A stretch of DNA of 35,884 nt. Source: CAJKWP01 sp050943075. Its GTDB lineage: Bacteria > Bacillota > Clostridia > Christensenellales > UBA1242. The DNA lies in assembly GCA_050943075.1 (NCBI GenBank), contig JBMNOM010000006.1:1-35884 (forward strand). The letters are read 5' to 3'. A program made the position numbers and the translations under genes. The notes beneath the pieces were generated by a model. That model was not told where the DNA came from, ran no database searches, and saw only the letters and a list, made by a program, of their open reading frames with translations. Shown piece after piece: positions 33,298 through 35,884 of this stretch (the first letter of the stretch is position 1; each line of letters starts with the position of its first letter).

Positions 33298-33906
33298 TTA
33301 GTTTGTTTGTTTTGCTTGTTTTAATAACTGCTTAACGTAAAAAAGTTCAAGTTGCAATCTGCCTGTTAAGTCAAACTCGTTTTGGTTAAGAAACTCTTGC
33401 AAGTCTTCAAACTTAACAATTTTAAGGCTAATGTCTTCAAATTCTTCCAAAGCCGCTTGTTTTGTTAATTTGATTTCAGCATTAAATAAAACCAAATTTT
33501 CATCGGTTAAACCTGCAGATATTGGGCTTGCTGGGCAAATTTGTTCAATGTTAACAACTTCAGCACCAATTTCTTCTTCCACTTCCCTAATTGCACTTTG
33601 CATTGGTGTTTCGCCCTCATCCACAAGCCCTGCTGGAACGCTGTAAAGATATTTGTTTAGTGCATGCCTAAATTCATTAATCAAACACACATAAAGTTGC
33701 CCGCCCTTATAAAAATATGGCAAAATTTTAACCGCATCAACAGCACTGTTTGGGTTTAAAACTTCCAAGTTTTCCAAACTTCTTCTTGAGCACACTTCAT
33801 AAACAAACTCTTTTCCGCCTTCTTTGGTGTAATGCACTTTAAACAAGTTTAAAAACTTGTTGTTTGTTGTTTTTTCAATCTTTTCAATTATTCCGTTTTT
33901 TTTCAT
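33298..33906 (-). CDS. Nudix hydrolase, ADP-ribose pyrophosphatase type
   Basis: Likely splits ADP-ribose into ribose-5-phosphate and AMP. The 202-residue protein has an intact Nudix box (GLVDEGETPMQSAIREVEEEIGA, residues 93-115) with all catalytic Glu residues, preceded by FVYEVCSRR and followed by ASPISAGLTDENLVLF, the pattern of NudF-like ADP-ribose pyrophosphatases. It is the first gene of the NAD-salvage operon, starting 52 bases downstream of the predicted transcription start, with AAAAGGAAAATAAA before the ATG. Nucleotide specificity cannot be proven from sequence alone. Confidence 0.9.
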   Translation of the reverse strand: MKKNGIIEKIEKTTNNKFLNLFKVHYTKEGGKEFVYEVCSRRSLENLEVLNPNSAVDAVKILPYFYKGGQLYVCLINEFRHALNKYLYSVPAGLVDEGETPMQSAIREVEEEIGAEVVNIEQICPASPISAGLTDENLVLFNAEIKLTKQAALEEFEDISLKIVKFEDLQEFLNQNEFDLTGRLQLELFYVKQLLKQAKQTN

Positions 33907-33957
33907 TTTATTTTCCTTTTTTTACTTAATTTTGTTGTAATAATATTATATTTGTGT

Positions 33958-33999
33958 TATTATTAATTTGATAATATCAAAACAAATGTATTTTGTCAA
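33958..33999 (-). promoter_or_regulatory. Leftward NAD-operon promoter embedded in NrtR operator candidates
   Basis: On the minus strand a perfect TTGACA (33999-33994), 17 bases and TATTAT (33976-33971). The -10 lies inside two overlapping dyads: TTTGATAATATCAAA (33967-33981, perfect, 7-1-7) and TATTATTAATTTGATAATA (33958-33976, one mismatched pair). A further half-site TAATAATA is at 33938-33945. A repressor here would block the operon; NrtR encoded on the right is the natural candidate. The rightward promoter is unclear; TATATTATGAT sits at 34006-34016. Confidence 0.65.
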
Positions 34000-34037
34000 C
34001 AATTTTATATTATGATTACAAGGATGGGAAAATTTTT

Positions 34038-34868
34038 ATGAAAATTAACAATGCAAATTTTAAAGTTCGAAGATATTCAAGCGGGGAATTGAAACTGCTT
34101 AAAGCAGATTTTGCAGGCATTTTGAAACAAGACGAAATTAACATCTTTTACAATCAAGATGAAATTTCTTTATTTGAACTTATTTTATTAATTAAATATT
34201 TTAATGATAATAATAAAAAAGTTAATTTGATATTAACCTATTTACCCTATCAAAGAATGAACCATGACAACAACAAAGAAATTGCAACACTTAATTTTGT
34301 GGTTTCTTTGCTTGAAAGTTTGAATTTAAACAGCTTAAAAATTGTGGAGCCGCACACCTTAATCAATTTGAAAAACACAAAAACAGAAAATGTGTTTTTG
34401 GGAAAAATTTTGCACGCACTTCTTTTAAAAAAACAGCCTTCTTTGACAAATGCAAACATTTTTTTCACTGACAAAGGCGGTGTTGAGCGCAACAAAGGGC
34501 TTTCAAATAATTTTCTTTATGGCAAAAAAACTAGGGATGAATTTGGGTTTATTAACAGCTATGAAGTTGTTGGGCAACTTACAAGCAAAAGCGTGATTAT
34601 TATTGACGACATCATTTCAAGTGGCGACACAATAATTGAAGCCATTGACGCGCTTGAAAAACTTGGTGCAAACGAGTTTTACATTGTTGCACCACATTTT
34701 GAGAAAAACAAATTTAACAAACGCTTGTTCCAAAGGCCAAACGTTAAGAAAATTCTCACAACAAACACGCTCACAAAACGCTCATCACACAAAAAACTTG
34801 AAATTTTGCCAGTTTGGAGTGTTTTGAATCATAAAAAAAGTGTTGATTTGACAAAAGAAATAACATAA
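34038..34868 (+). CDS. prs: Short PRPP synthetase (ribose-phosphate pyrophosphokinase)
   Basis: Makes PRPP from ribose-5-phosphate and ATP. The 276-residue protein keeps the ATP-binding segment LTYLPYQRMNHDNN (66-79; canonical PYxRQDR), the KxR of the catalytic loop (K164/R166 in YGKKTRDEFG), and the PRPP loop VIIIDDIISSGDTI (186-199). It is about 40 residues shorter than housekeeping Prs and divergent, similar in style to phage or plasmid Prs found beside nadV. The start at ATG 34038 has AAGGA upstream; an in-frame TTG at 33993 overlaps the promoter and is rejected. nrtR follows 59 bases later. Confidence 0.88.
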   Translation: MKINNANFKVRRYSSGELKLLKADFAGILKQDEINIFYNQDEISLFELILLIKYFNDNNKKVNLILTYLPYQRMNHDNNKEIATLNFVVSLLESLNLNSLKIVEPHTLINLKNTKTENVFLGKILHALLLKKQPSLTNANIFFTDKGGVERNKGLSNNFLYGKKTRDEFGFINSYEVVGQLTSKSVIIIDDIISSGDTIIEAIDALEKLGANEFYIVAPHFEKNKFNKRLFQRPNVKKILTTNTLTKRSSHKKLEILPVWSVLNHKKSVDLTKEIT

Positions 34869-34927
34869 AATTAAGGAAAGAAAAATTATATTAAAAACTA
34901 TTAAAGAAAAAACAATTGAGGTAAGAA

Positions 34928-35785
34928 ATGAAATTATCAAACGAAGATGAAAAATTTTTGCAAACATATTCATCAGAAATTTATGAAAAACCATCACTCA
35001 CAGTTGATGCTGTTGTTTTAAGGCTTTTTGACAAAGAAGAAGACAACTACAGGAAACTTCCTGAAAAGAAATTGCAAGTTTTCTTGTCCGAGCGCAAAAA
35101 CTCACCTTTCAAAAACACTTTTGCCATTGTGGGTTCGTTTATCAATCTTGAAAACGAGCTTTCAGACAGCGTGAGAAAATGCGTTAAAGATAAAATTGAT
35201 TTAAAATCATATTACCTTGAACAACTTTATACTTTTGGCGAAACATCGCGCGACCCAAGAACACGTGTTGTCAGTGTGAGCTATTTGCTTTTAACAAACA
35301 AACAACAAAACTTGAAAAATGGCGAGTGGTTTGACATTGAATTAACAAAACGCTCAACTTCACTTAAAAACAACCATTTTGTTGCCAATTACGATTTAAT
35401 TTTAAAAAATGACAATTTAACCCTAACCAATGAAATTGAAGTTGATTTTGACGCAGAAAACAACATTAACCCAAAGAAAATCACTTTGAAAAACTCTTCC
35501 CTTGCGTTTGACCACGCAAAAATTATTTTCTATGCACTTATGCGTTTGAGAAACAAACTTGACTACACAGACATTATTTTTAACCTTTTACCAGAAAAAT
35601 TTACACTTACAGAACTAAAAAAGTCATACGAAGTGATTTTGAATGAAAAACTTCTTGATGCCAACTTTAGAAGAAAAACAAGTTCAAAAGTGAAGCCAAC
35701 AGATGAATTCACAAAAGAAAAAGGCCACCGCCCTTCACAAATTTTTGTTAAAAACAATAATCGCTCTGTGGTGGATTTGGACTAA
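34928..35785 (+). CDS. nrtR: NrtR-type Nudix-related transcriptional regulator of NAD metabolism
   Basis: The 285-residue protein joins an N-terminal Nudix-fold domain to a C-terminal winged helix. The Nudix box is degenerate: G69 and E75 remain, but the REUxEE core is RKCVKDK (R83 onward), so catalysis is lost, as is typical for NrtR, where the domain senses ADP-ribose. The DNA-binding part, LDYTDIIFNLLPEKFTLTELKKSYEVILNEKLLDANFRRK (from residue 211), follows the NrtR pattern LLPxxFTLxELxxxYE...NFRRK. GAGGT lies before ATG 34928. It probably represses the divergent NAD-salvage operon, and possibly its own. Confidence 0.92.
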   Translation: MKLSNEDEKFLQTYSSEIYEKPSLTVDAVVLRLFDKEEDNYRKLPEKKLQVFLSERKNSPFKNTFAIVGSFINLENELSDSVRKCVKDKIDLKSYYLEQLYTFGETSRDPRTRVVSVSYLLLTNKQQNLKNGEWFDIELTKRSTSLKNNHFVANYDLILKNDNLTLTNEIEVDFDAENNINPKKITLKNSSLAFDHAKIIFYALMRLRNKLDYTDIIFNLLPEKFTLTELKKSYEVILNEKLLDANFRRKTSSKVKPTDEFTKEKGHRPSQIFVKNNNRSVVDLD

Positions 35786-35884
35786 TATTATTAAAAAAAT
35801 AAAACCAACCAAAAAAATGCAAAAGGTTAAAAGTTTGCACTATAATTAACTAACACAACCCACTGCAAAAAAAACAAAAAGCAG
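35786..35884 (+). promoter_or_regulatory. Promoter-like box at the window edge
   Basis: The last 99 bases are AT-rich and hold a perfect TATAAT at 35841-35846 with only a weak -35 (TGCAAA). It may start a gene outside the window. Confidence 0.35.

Noticed and set aside
33993..34037. TTG start extending prs upstream
   Set aside because: It overlaps the leftward -35 and has no ribosome binding site; ATG 34038 has AAGGA upstream and matches the family start.
1..35884. tRNA, rRNA, insertion sequences, prophage or defence genes
   Set aside because: Apart from the tRNA-like part of tmRNA, no tRNA or rRNA pattern, transposase, integrase or phage structural gene was seen.

Overview
The window comes from a low-GC, strongly AT-rich Gram-positive-type bacterium, most likely an anaerobic or fermentative member of the Bacillota (Clostridia or a related gut lineage). 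Evidence for this is the dnaG-rpoD operon, the eno / secG-rnr-smpB-ssrA cluster, AAGGAG-type ribosome binding sites, pyruvate formate-lyase, archaeal/eukaryotic-type ProRS, CotF-like proteins and a BclA-like collagen protein. TGA is used as a stop codon (pncA and the NadR-like gene end in TGA within ATGA overlaps), so this is code 11, not the Mollicutes code. I cannot name a genus.

Left part (1-15675, almost all minus strand): a dnaG-rpoD-zinc-ribbon operon; a 446-bp intergenic stretch holding an unusual GC-rich structured element; transketolase overlapping a shikimate-kinase-like protein with a ruined P-loop; a ComEC-type metallo-beta-lactamase-fold protein; a patatin-like phospholipase; and then the RNA quality-control cluster. 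In that cluster the order of transcription is eno, a small membrane protein with secG, then rnr, smpB, ssrA (tmRNA, tag ANNNTSLLAA) and an acidic coiled-coil membrane protein.

Middle part (15810-28930): a small unknown gene, a GNAT acetyltransferase, a GT2 glycosyltransferase followed by a BclA-like collagen-repeat protein (a likely enzyme/substrate pair), a Fur-family repressor (Zur) divergent from znuACB with a perfect 7-1-7 operator, pflB-pflA, a DDAH-like hydrolase, two CotF-like genes, a YwaF/TMEM164-like membrane protein, EF-P with a non-canonical tip loop, and a HAM1/RdgB-type NTP pyrophosphatase.

Right part (29021-35785): ProRS, then a compact divergent NAD-salvage regulon. The leftward operon encodes an active Nudix hydrolase (ADP-ribose pyrophosphatase type), a NadR-type adenylyltransferase, nicotinamidase (PncA) and nicotinate phosphoribosyltransferase (PncB). 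The rightward pair encodes a short PRPP synthetase and an NrtR-type repressor whose Nudix box is degenerate. Between them lies a near-perfect leftward promoter whose -10 sits inside overlapping palindromes. Read together, these genes could take the two products of NAD+ cleavage (nicotinamide and ADP-ribose) and rebuild the dinucleotide: ADP-ribose to ribose-5-phosphate, to PRPP, which is joined with deamidated nicotinamide and then adenylylated. This is the most interesting system in the window.
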